The notes beneath the pieces are model-generated. The model did no database searches. It saw only the letters and a list, made by a program, of their open reading frames with translations, and was not told the origin of the DNA. Positions 40,019 to 47,784 of a DNA stretch of 64,000 nt are shown in pieces. A program made the position numbers and the translations under genes. Numbering within the stretch: position 1 is the first letter of the stretch; the number at the start of each line of letters is the position of its first letter. The stretch covers positions 1-64,000 of the forward strand of contig NZ_JBFAZX010000003.1 in NCBI RefSeq assembly GCF_040689395.1, given 5' to 3'. The DNA is from Dactylosporangium sp040689395 (GTDB lineage Bacteria > Actinomycetota > Actinomycetes > Mycobacteriales > Micromonosporaceae).

Positions 40019-40573
40019 TATCATTACTCCATGACGCAGGCGCCGGAAAGCCCGGCTGACACCCATGTCGACCTTCAGTCCGACCTCGGCTGGGCGCTCG
40101 GCGTGCTGCTGCGTGGCTACGCGAAGGGCGCCCAGTCGGTCATCGCCGACGTCCCCGGCGGCCCCCGCGGCTACCAGGTGCTCACCTCCGCCGTCGACGG
40201 CACGGCCTGCACCCAGCTCGCCCTGGCCAACAAGCTGGGCATCGATCGCACCGTCATGACGTATCTCCTCGACGACCTCGAGCAGGCCGGCGTCATCGAG
40301 CGCCAGCCCGACCCCGCCGACCGCCGCGCCCGCCGCATCATCGCCACCGAGGCCGGTCGCGCGACCCTCTGTGCGCTGCAGCGCAAGCTCCGCCACGTGG
40401 AGGACCGGGTGCTGGGCGCCCTGCCGGAGGACGAGCGTGCCCAGTTCCGCGCCTTGCTGCGTCGGGTCGCGGTCAGCATCGACGAGCGCGACCCCCTCGA
40501 CAACGCGTGCGGCGTCATCGAGGCCGCGGGCGTCGAGCCCGCCACCCGCGCCCGCCGTCGCAAGAGCGGCTGA
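40019..40573 (+). CDS. MarR-family regulator divergent from azoreductase
   Basis: 180 residues starting at ATG 40031; TATCAT at 40019-40024 lies six bases before it, suggesting a leaderless transcript. TQLALANKLGIDRTVMTYLLDDLEQAGVIERQPDPADRRARRIIATEAG is the winged helix with the D-x-R-x-R wing. The C-terminal tail (about 20 residues, ATRARRRKSG) is longer and more basic than usual. TTCTACACAGAA (39978-39989) in the shared intergenic region is a possible operator. Likely represses the azoreductase gene and itself. Confidence 0.87.
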   Translation, partial: YHYSMTQAPESPADTHVDLQSDLGWALGVLLRGYAKGAQSVIADVPGGPRGYQVLTSAVDGTACTQLALANKLGIDRTVMTYLLDDLEQAGVIERQPDPADRRARRIIATEAGRATLCALQRKLRHVEDRVLGALPEDERAQFRALLRRVAVSIDERDPLDNACGVIEAAGVEPATRARRRKSG

Positions 40574-41127
40574 TCCGACCGCCACAACCGCCGATCGGAG
40601 CTATGAGCCCGGCGTCCAGCGCGGATCGCGGCCGCTGAGGCCGAGCGCGCGCTCCAGCGGCGGAGCGTCCGGCGGGCCGAGTCTTGAACAAACGCGACGC
40701 ACCCGGCTGGCAGGATCGGCCGGATGCGCGACGGTCGCGAACTGGCCGGAGCACTGCCGCGGACGCGGTTCAACCCGAACGCGGAACGTGGGTGACGGTC
40801 GTGGTCCTCTGCTTCTGGCCGTTGTCGCCTGTCGCGTAGTGCTGCTTGAGTGCCGTTCGCTGTCGTCCCTTGTCAACCGTTGGCAAGCCTCACGCGGACT
40901 TTCCGCTGACGTGCTTGCTGTCGCCTGCTGATGATCGAGCTTCACGCTTACGCCTGGTGACGAGCCGTCAAGAGCCAGCGCGCGATGTCCGTGGCATGTG
41001 CGGATGCCGCAAGGCCGGGGTTCAGTCACCCTGCACTGGCTCAGTTCAGCCGATGATCAATAGGTATGGCTGCCCACCCTTGTCTTGCTACCGTTGGCCT
41101 CCTTGATCCCGGGCGGTGTGTTTGACC
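40574..41127. other. 554-bp region without a supported gene
   Basis: Base composition is less GC-rich than the flanks in the second half (40800-41100). Frames on both strands lack recognisable motifs, and a short ATG frame near 40722 (ELAGALPRTRFNPN) has no support. No hairpin or RNA gene was recognised. It should contain the promoter of the gene at 41128. Confidence 0.35.
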
Positions 41128-41859
41128 ATGACCAAAGTCCTCAGGTTGATCGGGTACTGGGACGGGCGGACGGCGCCGGAAGGGCTGCCCGATGTTTGCG
41201 ACTTCGTGTCCGCAGTCGACAGCGCCGTGCAGCGGGCTGTTGCTGCGTATCTCCGATCGGGCGCGGTGTTTGCCGTCGCGGCTGGCGTGTCCGTATGCCG
41301 GCTGTGTGGTGCGGCAAACGGCAGTGCCGAGCAGACGGATGGTGAGCATTTCGTGTGGCCCGAGGGTTTGGCGCACTACGTCGAGGAGCACGGCGTCTGT
41401 CTGCCGGATGAGGTCGTCGCTATCGCTGCGCGCGGCGTCGCCCCGGTCGCCGATCTGGCGTGGTTTACGCGTTCGCTGCTGGAAACCGGCGGGGCGACCA
41501 TCGATGTGGAGTGGTGGCGCCACCAGGCCGGCCCGGGCTCCGCCGGGCACGCTGTCAAGCACCTGCACGGCTGCAGACACAGCGCGATGGTGGCGAGCTG
41601 GGATCTGCCCACCCACGCCGACATCTATGTCGACCGGGTCCCGCACAATGCGGTGACGATCCTGGTCAAGCTCCGGCGGCTGCTCGATACCGCGTGGCCG
41701 TTCTCCGACCTTCGCAACCTGCTCGGCTCCCAGCCGTTCCACGCCGCCGCCGGCAACCCGTCCAGGCTGTATCGCACCCTGGCCACGTCTCCTGAACTAC
41801 GGCCGTTCCTGTTCTACGATGGCGACGGCGGCCTCATGCCGGTTTGGTCCGATACCTGA
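41128..41859 (+). CDS. Conserved actinobacterial hypothetical protein
   Basis: 243 residues. It opens MTKVLRLIGYWDG and has VSVCRLCGAANGSAEQTDGEHFVWPEGLAHYVEEHGVCLPDEVV, split over residues ~55-97. CRLCG, the Glu-Leu/Asp-Gly turn and the WPEGLAHYVxxHxVxLPxEFV box recur in actinobacterial hypothetical proteins I recall. The C-terminal half (HGCRHSAMVASWDLPTHADIYVDRVP) is different from those and unassigned. Function unknown. Confidence 0.65.
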   Translation: MTKVLRLIGYWDGRTAPEGLPDVCDFVSAVDSAVQRAVAAYLRSGAVFAVAAGVSVCRLCGAANGSAEQTDGEHFVWPEGLAHYVEEHGVCLPDEVVAIAARGVAPVADLAWFTRSLLETGGATIDVEWWRHQAGPGSAGHAVKHLHGCRHSAMVASWDLPTHADIYVDRVPHNAVTILVKLRRLLDTAWPFSDLRNLLGSQPFHAAAGNPSRLYRTLATSPELRPFLFYDGDGGLMPVWSDT

Positions 41860-41889
41860 TCCCGCTCCGTGACCGTGCATTGTCATCGG

Positions 41890-42369
41890 CTAAAGCGGAA
41901 GTCGGACGTTAGAAGAACACCGGTGGTCGACGCGGGCTTCGATGACCTCGCCTCGTGATGTGGTCAGCACACGTGCGCCCATGTGTTCGTCGAGGAAGAT
42001 CGCGATCTCCTCGCGGTCGCCCGCATCCAAGGCCGGAAGATCGTTATCCCTCGCCTGCAAGGCGTCCAACAGCGCGTCGCGCAGCTCCTCGTTCAGCAGT
42101 GGTAACACGTACGCATCGACCTCCTCGTCGGCGAACTGCTCAGGAAGAGTCCCACGGAGGAACAGCAGATCGGCCACCCGCCGCGCCGGACTGGCTGGCT
42201 CCGGCTCGCAGCCGCACGTCGCGACCTTTCCGAGGCATACCGCCGGTGCCGACTCTACGATGCCATCGAGCTCAGCCGTATCCTTCAGACTCCACCAGCG
42301 CCGAGCCTCGCCCGCTGGCACGGGCCTCCAGATCGCCACCAGCCAGCTCGTTTCTACCCAGCACCTCAT
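41890..42369 (-). CDS. Hypothetical acidic protein
   Basis: 159 residues starting MRCWVETSWLVAIWRPVP, chosen because GGAGG lies nine bases upstream; a GTG at 42399 would add ten residues. VATCGCEPEP and a helical, acidic region (FADEEVDAYVLPLLNEELRDALLDALQARDNDLPALDAGDREE, in parts) are visible. No family recognised. It is convergent with the previous hypothetical gene. Confidence 0.55.
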   Translation of the reverse strand: MRCWVETSWLVAIWRPVPAGEARRWWSLKDTAELDGIVESAPAVCLGKVATCGCEPEPASPARRVADLLFLRGTLPEQFADEEVDAYVLPLLNEELRDALLDALQARDNDLPALDAGDREEIAIFLDEHMGARVLTTSRGEVIEARVDHRCSSNVRLPL

Positions 42370-42581
42370 TGAGCCGAACCTCCCGGTGAGATCGTTCACC
42401 CAAACGCACGCTATTCGGCATGAGTGCGCACCCTATGTAGGAGTGCCGACTTGAGCGCGACCGGTCCTGCTCCGCCAGGGGCACCAGCCGGCCGCCCGGC
42501 CCGGTCCGCGACGCTCGCTGCGCATGGTGCAGGATCAGGCCCGGGTTCCGTGGGTCGGCGCGGTCGGGTAGAAAGTGCCTC

Positions 42582-43628
42582 GTGTTCGAACGGTTCACTG
42601 CCGAGACGCGGCAGGTGCTGGCGCTCGTGCCGCACTACGCCGTCGCCGCCGGCCGGCCGGAGATGACCCCGGCCGATCTCGCCGCCGCGCTGGCCGCCCG
42701 GCCGGTCGGCAACACCGCCGGTATCTGGACGTCGCCGCAGCTACCTGAGCCGGCCGAACCCGCGGGCGCCCAAGGCAGGCGCCTGCCGCCGAAGGCGCCG
42801 CACCGGTTCGATAAGGCGGCGCGAGCGGTCCTGACGCGGTCATTGCATGTCGCGGTGACCGAGGCGGCCGCGCACATCGGCACCGAGCACCTGCTCGCCG
42901 CGCTCGTCCGGAACGGGCCGCCGGACGTTGTGGCGGGGCTCGGCGCGCGGGGTGCGACGGCCGAAACCGTCGATGCGCTGCTCGCCCGGCTGGCCGGAGC
43001 GCTGGGCACCGAAGGGCCGCCGGAGGAGCTGCGGGCCGTCAAGGGGGCGGGCTCGGCCCTGAGCTACACACGCCTGACGGTCGACGCACGCGCCGTCATG
43101 CGGGAAGGCGCCGCGCTGGGCCGGGCCGCCGGACGCGCCAACGTGACGCCGGTCGACCTGGCCAGGGCGCTCGCCTTGTATGACGGAGGCAACGTGGTCC
43201 GGGTATGGACCGTGCCGCCGGTACCGCCGCCGGAGCCCGCCGCGCCGATCGAGGATGTGGCCTCGTTGGCCGGGCCGACCGAGCGGGTGCTCGCGGCGGC
43301 CGCGGTGATCGCGCGGGAGGCGGGCTCCGCGCAGGTAGGCACCGAGCACTTGCTCGTGGCGCTGATCCGGTACGGCCACCCTGAGGTCGTGACGCTGCTG
43401 GCCGAGCGGGGCGGCACCGCCACGGCCGCCGACGCGTTGCTCGCCGAGCTGGCCGGCGATCCCGGTGTCGAGAGGTCGCCGGCGCCCGTCCCGGGCCTGC
43501 CGCTCGCAGCTCGCTGGCCCGCGCTGCGCCCGGTATCGGGACGGCGGGCGATCGTCGTGCTGGTCACCCTGGTCGCGCTGCTCGTGATCATGGCGGTGTG
43601 CTTCCTAGGCCTCATCTTCGGCCCGTGA
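42582..43628 (+). CDS. Clp_N-repeat protein with C-terminal membrane anchor
   Basis: 348 residues, GTG start. Four half-repeats of the Clp N-terminal domain are visible: FERFTAETRQVLALV..., FDKAARAVLTRSLHVAVTEAAAHIGTEHLLAALV (about 75-110), LTVDARAVMREGAALGRAAGRANVTPVDLARAL (about 160-200) and TERVLAAAAVIAREAGSAQVGTEHLLVALI (about 225-260). The second and fourth keep the GTEHLL core. No AAA+ module follows; the chain ends in one helix, AIVVLVTLVALLVIMAVCFL. It may recruit substrates or adaptors to the membrane or titrate Clp adaptors. Confidence 0.72.
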   Translation: MFERFTAETRQVLALVPHYAVAAGRPEMTPADLAAALAARPVGNTAGIWTSPQLPEPAEPAGAQGRRLPPKAPHRFDKAARAVLTRSLHVAVTEAAAHIGTEHLLAALVRNGPPDVVAGLGARGATAETVDALLARLAGALGTEGPPEELRAVKGAGSALSYTRLTVDARAVMREGAALGRAAGRANVTPVDLARALALYDGGNVVRVWTVPPVPPPEPAAPIEDVASLAGPTERVLAAAAVIAREAGSAQVGTEHLLVALIRYGHPEVVTLLAERGGTATAADALLAELAGDPGVERSPAPVPGLPLAARWPALRPVSGRRAIVVLVTLVALLVIMAVCFLGLIFGP

Positions 43629-44287
43629 TCAGGCCAGGCGCAGGCCGGGTGGCAACGTGTGCGGGCAGCCGGCGCGCCTGCCGGCCGGAAACGGACGATG
43701 TGCTCGGTGAGGCCGGCGCCATCCTCGCCGCGGAGATCGGGCATCGGTTCGACAACCTGCACGACGCGCTCACCATCGCTCTCGCCGAGGCGGCCCGGCC
43801 GACGCCCGCCCAGTGACGGTGTCCGCCTACGCGCGTCCAGCAGGCCACAGGCGACGCAGCGGCTCGTGATGGCGCACGGATGCCGCCGCCGTCGTCCTCG
43901 TACAGCGAGTCGCCGACGGCGACGCTGCTCGCGCTTTCCGATGCCCCCGGCTCCCACCAGGCCGGCGTCAAACGCACTCGGGCGCTGCCGCGCGTCAAAG
44001 CGGCATGTGCGCGCTCCAGATCACGGGATCGGCATCGTGCTGGGTGACGCGCTACGTGGTGATCGCTCCCCTGCGCCGGTCTGTCCAGAACTGCTCGACG
44101 ATGTCCGCGAGCCGGTACGTAGCGTGCCACACGATTGATGCCCGGACCGCCGCGCTGACGGACCGCCGCGCAGGCGATCGGTGTCCGACGCTTTTCACTG
44201 TCCCGCTCGGACTGCGCGAGCGAGCGAACCTGATCATGCATCGAGCGCGGTTCGTCATGCCCACAGCGTCACCTGGCGCGGCCGGAC
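43629..44287. other. 659-bp region with no confident gene; possible short remnants
   Basis: A plus-strand frame ending at 43816 contains DDVLGEAGAILAAEIGHRFD, NLHDALTIALAEAARPT, which looks protein-like but lacks a convincing start. A minus-strand frame ending near 44052 reads WHATYRLADIVEQFWTDRRR. Neither was recognised, and both may be gene fragments. The rest shows nothing on either strand. Confidence 0.3.
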
Positions 44288-44635
44288 CTACGGCGTCGGC
44301 CGTGCGATGACGGCAAGCGTCAGCACGATAGGGAATTCCTTGTCCACCTGCCCGAGGAGTAGACCCACGATACGGTCGTCGTGACGCCAAGCCGGGAACT
44401 GCTCACCGTTGGTGAAACGGGCGAGGTCGTAGTCGAGCATTGAGACGCTGTTGTCGTTTCCCATCACCCGCTCGTGCTCCGCCTGGAACGAGTCCGCTTT
44501 CGGCGGACCCCATTTCGCGGTCAGTGCGGCGACATACTGCAGGCGCCGACGCCCGAAGTCGCGATAGACCTCGTCATACAGCTCGCCGATGGATCCGTCG
44601 TAGTCCGCGGGTGTTTCGTACAGACTCTCGCTCAT
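44288..44635 (-). CDS. Hypothetical protein
   Basis: 115 residues from ATG: MSESLYETPADYDGSIGELY, FGRRRLQYVAALTAKWGPPKA, VSMLDYDLARFTNGEQFPAWRHDDRIVGLLLGQVDKEFPIVLTLAV. The chain has natural, mixed composition and predicted alpha/beta structure, unlike the surrounding frames, and resembles small immunity- or SMI1-like proteins only superficially. The frame is open upstream to 44734 but would need a TTG start. No neighbour clarifies its job. Confidence 0.55.
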   Translation of the reverse strand: MSESLYETPADYDGSIGELYDEVYRDFGRRRLQYVAALTAKWGPPKADSFQAEHERVMGNDNSVSMLDYDLARFTNGEQFPAWRHDDRIVGLLLGQVDKEFPIVLTLAVIARPTP

Positions 44636-45089
44636 CGCGATCGGCGCGAAATGGGCTTCCGGCCCGCTCTGCGCCAAGCCCACGAGCCAGTCGCTGCCGC
44701 CGGTCGGGCCATCTGGAAACGGCCGCGTGACCAAGCTGCTCGGCCAAGCCTGCGGGGGCGTCGTCGTTCATGGCCGGGTTGGTAGCGGCCCTGCCTTCAG
44801 CCGGCGACAGGCACACCACGATCGCCATGCCGGCGCCGATGCCGCCCTCTTCGCCCTCCTGGCCGCGGCCGCATGGACCCTCGCCACCCGCCGGTCGCAG
44901 CTTCCATGTCGATCGCTCGGTCAGCCTCAGAAGCGCATGTCTGGTCATGGCTGGTCAATGGAAACGGCGGCCTGCGCGCCAACCCGCTTCGTGCCTGACG
45001 CATCTGTGTCCGTGCCCGGGACCCACCGGCAACCCGCCAGTCGGTCCGTTCCGTCTTCTACACATGCAAACGGACCCAGGTGTGTTCCG
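44636..45089. other. 454-bp region upstream of the sigma-factor gene
   Basis: No gene is supported. A minus-strand frame across 44574-44948 and plus-strand frames reading into the sigma gene lack motifs. The promoter of the sigma/anti-sigma pair should lie near its right end but no clear boxes were found. Confidence 0.3.
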
Positions 45090-45590
45090 GTGAAGGCACC
45101 CGACGAGGCCGAGTACCGCGAGTTCGCGCTCACCCGGATGTCAGTTCTTCGGCGGACGGCGTACCTGCTCTGCAACGACTGGCACATGGCTGACGATCTG
45201 GTCGCAACGGCGCTGGACAAGCTGTACCGCATATGGCATCGGCGATCACACATCGCCAACCTCGACGGCTACGTCAACATGATCCTGTCCAGAGCGTGGC
45301 TGGACGAGCAGCGCCGGCCGTGGCGGCGCGAATGGCTGGCCAACGACGAGGCACCGGACTCCCCAGCCGACCCGGCCGACTCCGGCGTCGCTGATCGGCT
45401 CGACCTCGATCGGTGGCTGGAAGGGCTCGGTCCACGCCGCCGAGCCGTGCTGGTCCTGCGGTTCTACTGCGACCTCACCGTTGAGCAGACCGCCGAAATC
45501 CTCGGCCTCTCCGAGGAGACCGTGAAGAGCCAAACCGCGCGTGCGCTGCACACGCTGCGCGTCCAGGCAACCAAGCGAATGGAGCGTTGA
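45090..45590 (+). CDS. RNA polymerase sigma factor, SigE family (ECF)
   Basis: 166 residues. Region 2: YREFALTRMSVLRRTAYLLCNDWHMADDLVATALDKLYRIW; region 4: LGPRRRAVLVLRFYCDLTVEQTAEILGLSEETVKSQTARAL, both canonical for the actinobacterial SigE-like ECF group. GTG start is chosen by length and alignment; the frame is open further upstream without motif support. Four bases separate it from the next gene, whose membrane protein probably controls its activity. Confidence 0.88.
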   Translation: MKAPDEAEYREFALTRMSVLRRTAYLLCNDWHMADDLVATALDKLYRIWHRRSHIANLDGYVNMILSRAWLDEQRRPWRREWLANDEAPDSPADPADSGVADRLDLDRWLEGLGPRRRAVLVLRFYCDLTVEQTAEILGLSEETVKSQTARALHTLRVQATKRMER

Positions 45591-45594
45591 TGTC

Positions 45595-46359
45595 ATGAAC
45601 GAGTATCGCGAGCTGCTCGACCGCCACATCCATGACGAGCCACCCAGCCGGCTCGACCTGGACACAATGATCCGTCGTTCGCGCCGGCGGGTACGCCGGC
45701 AACGCTGGGCGGTCGCCGGCGGCGCCGGGTTGGCCGCTGCGGCGATCTCAGTCACCGCGCTGTCGCTGGCCGGCTCGGCCGCCACGCTCGCTCCGGTGGA
45801 GACTCCGGGGGCGCCGCTGTCACTCAGTGGTCAAGCCACGGACCCAACGTTGGTCGCCGACGACGTCCGTAATGCGCTCGTCGCGGCTGGGGTGGCACTC
45901 ACGGACTTCACCGCCGACCCCGGCAAGATGAGCCCGGTGTCCAGCAGCGCTGGCAAAGTAAGCCTGGGGGACCCCGTACCGGGGTGGTATCGGATTACCG
46001 CTCGTGGGTGGACCGGCGACCGCGCAGGGTCGATCATCATCACACTGCATCCGCAGCAGCCGGGCGAAGCCCTGCAGCCGTGCGAGGACAGGTACGAGTA
46101 CCAGGTGTCGTGCACCACCCGGACGGTGAACGGCAGCTCATTGCAGGTGCGCCGGGTTGAGTGGCCGGCCCACCCGGGTTTGGGGCGCCGGATCGACCTT
46201 GTGGCTACGGTGCTGCGCGCGGATGGCGTCTACGTGAATGTGCTGTCCGCCAACATGAAGCCCACCACCGATGTGATGGACGACGGTACGGGCAAGGAGC
46301 CGCCGCTCGACGCCGGTCAACTCGAACACTTGGTGCTGGACCCGAAGGTCCATCCCTAG
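45595..46359 (+). CDS. Single-pass membrane protein, probable partner of the SigE-family factor
   Basis: 254 residues. A cytosolic N-terminus (MNEYRELLDRHIHDEPPSRLDLDTMIRRSRRRVRR), one membrane helix at about 41-62 (WAVAGGAGLAAAAISVTALSLAG) and an outside domain with two cysteines (LQPCEDRYEYQVSCTT). This N-in, C-out layout after an ECF sigma gene is typical of anti-sigma or cognate regulators, but no HxxxCxxC zinc motif is present. Function inferred from position. Confidence 0.65.
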   Translation: MNEYRELLDRHIHDEPPSRLDLDTMIRRSRRRVRRQRWAVAGGAGLAAAAISVTALSLAGSAATLAPVETPGAPLSLSGQATDPTLVADDVRNALVAAGVALTDFTADPGKMSPVSSSAGKVSLGDPVPGWYRITARGWTGDRAGSIIITLHPQQPGEALQPCEDRYEYQVSCTTRTVNGSSLQVRRVEWPAHPGLGRRIDLVATVLRADGVYVNVLSANMKPTTDVMDDGTGKEPPLDAGQLEHLVLDPKVHP

Positions 46360-46373
46360 TGCCCTGAGGCACT
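46358..46373 (+). terminator. Short hairpin at the end of the sigma-factor operon
   Basis: AGTGCC-CTGA-GGCACT overlaps the stop codon of the membrane protein gene. The stem has only six pairs and no U-run, so it is weak. The rest of the 46360-46590 gap holds nothing else recognisable. Confidence 0.3.
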
Positions 46374-46590
46374 GCGGCGATCGTCACCGATCAGCGGTGA
46401 CTGTAAAGCACCGGTTTGCGCAGGTGGCCCGCGCGTGTCGCGGGCCACCGGCAGGCGAGATCTTGCCGTTTCAAACAAGTGGCGCTCGGTTCTCGCAACG
46501 AAGAGTTCGGGGTCGATCGGTCAGGAACTCTGCGCGACCGGATGGTGCGGGATCGCGCGGCTTGGGGTGCGGCGCGTAGGGTGGCGGGCG

Positions 46591-47322
46591 ATGTCTGCGC
46601 TGCGTATGAGTCTTGCCGGGATCGCGACGCTGGCCGTTCTCGGCGCGGGTGGCTGCGGCGACCCCGCCCCCGCCGGCACTCCGCCGCCCGTCGCCCAGCA
46701 GTCGCAGGGGCGGCAGGCCGGCAACGGTGACCCACCGGCCTCCAGAGACCCTGGCAACGGAGCCGGTGCGAGCGCCACCAGCGGCGCGCCCGGCGGTGGC
46801 ACGACCAAGCACGCCTTCCCGCTACAGGGCAAGGGTTCCTACTCGCGCGACCACCACGACTACCCGGCCTCCGACATCATCGCCAACTGCGGCCTCAACG
46901 CGCTGTCGCCGGTCGACGGCACGGTGCTCGAGGTGGCGCGGGTCGACACGTGGAACGCGAGGGTCAACGACGGGGCCACCCGCGGCGGGCTGTCGGTGTC
47001 GATCCTCGGGACCGACGGCGCGCGCTACTACATGTCGCACTTCTCGTCGATCAATAACGGCATCGAGGCGGGTGCGAAGGTGGTGGCCGGGCAGCCGGTC
47101 GCCAAGGTCGGCCGCACCGGCGACGCGAGCGCCTGCCACATCCACTTCGGGCTCTCTCCGGCGTGCCAGAAGACGGGCGACTGGTGGACGCGGCGCGGGG
47201 TCATCTGGTCGTGGTCCTACCTGGACGCCTGGAAGGCCGGCGAGGAGAAGTCCCCGGTCGCCGAGCTCGAAGCCTGGCAGCAGCAGCACGGCTGCCCCGC
47301 GAAGGCCACGGTCGACCGATGA
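46591..47322 (+). CDS. M23-family peptidase lipoprotein
   Basis: 243 residues. Signal peptide with lipobox (LAVLGAGGC), a Pro/Gly/Ala-rich linker to about residue 70, then the LysM-less M23 domain: SRDHHDYPASDIIANCG (HxxxD zinc ligands), LSPVDGTVLEVARVD, YYMSHFSSI and CHIHFGLSPAC (HxH ligand). It should cut peptide cross-bridges of peptidoglycan outside the membrane. The Cys pair in NCG and CHIHFG may form a disulfide. ATG at 46591 fits the signal peptide; upstream in-frame starts do not. Confidence 0.83.
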   Translation: MSALRMSLAGIATLAVLGAGGCGDPAPAGTPPPVAQQSQGRQAGNGDPPASRDPGNGAGASATSGAPGGGTTKHAFPLQGKGSYSRDHHDYPASDIIANCGLNALSPVDGTVLEVARVDTWNARVNDGATRGGLSVSILGTDGARYYMSHFSSINNGIEAGAKVVAGQPVAKVGRTGDASACHIHFGLSPACQKTGDWWTRRGVIWSWSYLDAWKAGEEKSPVAELEAWQQQHGCPAKATVDR

Positions 47323-47395
47323 CCGGCGCCCCGGCGACCGGTCATCGACCCCGGGCCGGGCGTAAGGCGCGCTGCCGAGCATCGGGGCGGCCGGG

Positions 47396-47749
47396 TCAGT
47401 CGTGCTCGAGGCAGAAGGGATGGCCGGCGGGGTCGCTGTACACGCGGTAGCCAGCCTCCGGCGTCGCCAGCAGCTGCGCGCCCATCCGCAGGGCCGTCGA
47501 CTCGGCCGCGTCGATGTCGTCGACCCGGATGTCCAGGTGCAGCTGCTGCGGATAGTTCGGGTCCGGCCACTGCGGCGGAATGTGGTTGGGCGCCAGCTGG
47601 AAGCTGAGGACCCGGCCGGACTCGTCGCCGACGTCGATCCAGTCGCTGTCGACCTTCGTGATCCGCAGGCCGAGCAGCTCCGCGTAGAAGCGCGCCAGGG
47701 TGTGCGGATCGGGCGTGTCCAGCACGACGGTGGAGAGTTTCGCAATCAT
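47396..47749 (-). CDS. VOC-family (glyoxalase/bleomycin-resistance-like) protein
   Basis: 117 residues with two beta-alpha-beta-beta-beta modules: VVLDTPDPHTLARFYAELLGL and LHLDIRVDDIDAAESTALRMGAQLL, ending YSDPAGHPFCLEHD. Putative metal ligands are His in LHLD and Glu in CLEHD. Reaction unknown; many are dioxygenases or drug-binding proteins. Its start coincides with the predicted transcription start of a DNA-damage-type promoter (47756-47778), so the message is leaderless and the protein may be induced by genotoxic stress. Confidence 0.83.
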   Translation of the reverse strand: MIAKLSTVVLDTPDPHTLARFYAELLGLRITKVDSDWIDVGDESGRVLSFQLAPNHIPPQWPDPNYPQQLHLDIRVDDIDAAESTALRMGAQLLATPEAGYRVYSDPAGHPFCLEHD

Positions 47750-47755
47750 GCCTTC

Positions 47756-47778
47756 ATCGTGCCCTCGGGGTACGACAA
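47756..47778 (-). promoter_or_regulatory. PafBC/RecA-NDp-type promoter of the VOC gene
   Basis: On the minus strand: TTGTCGTAC, eight bases, CACGAT, six bases, then ATG. Same architecture as 23896-23918, with eight of nine upstream bases and five of six -10 bases identical. It overlaps the end of the pta gene region by position only; no coding conflict. Confidence 0.55.
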
Positions 47779-47784
47779 GAAACG

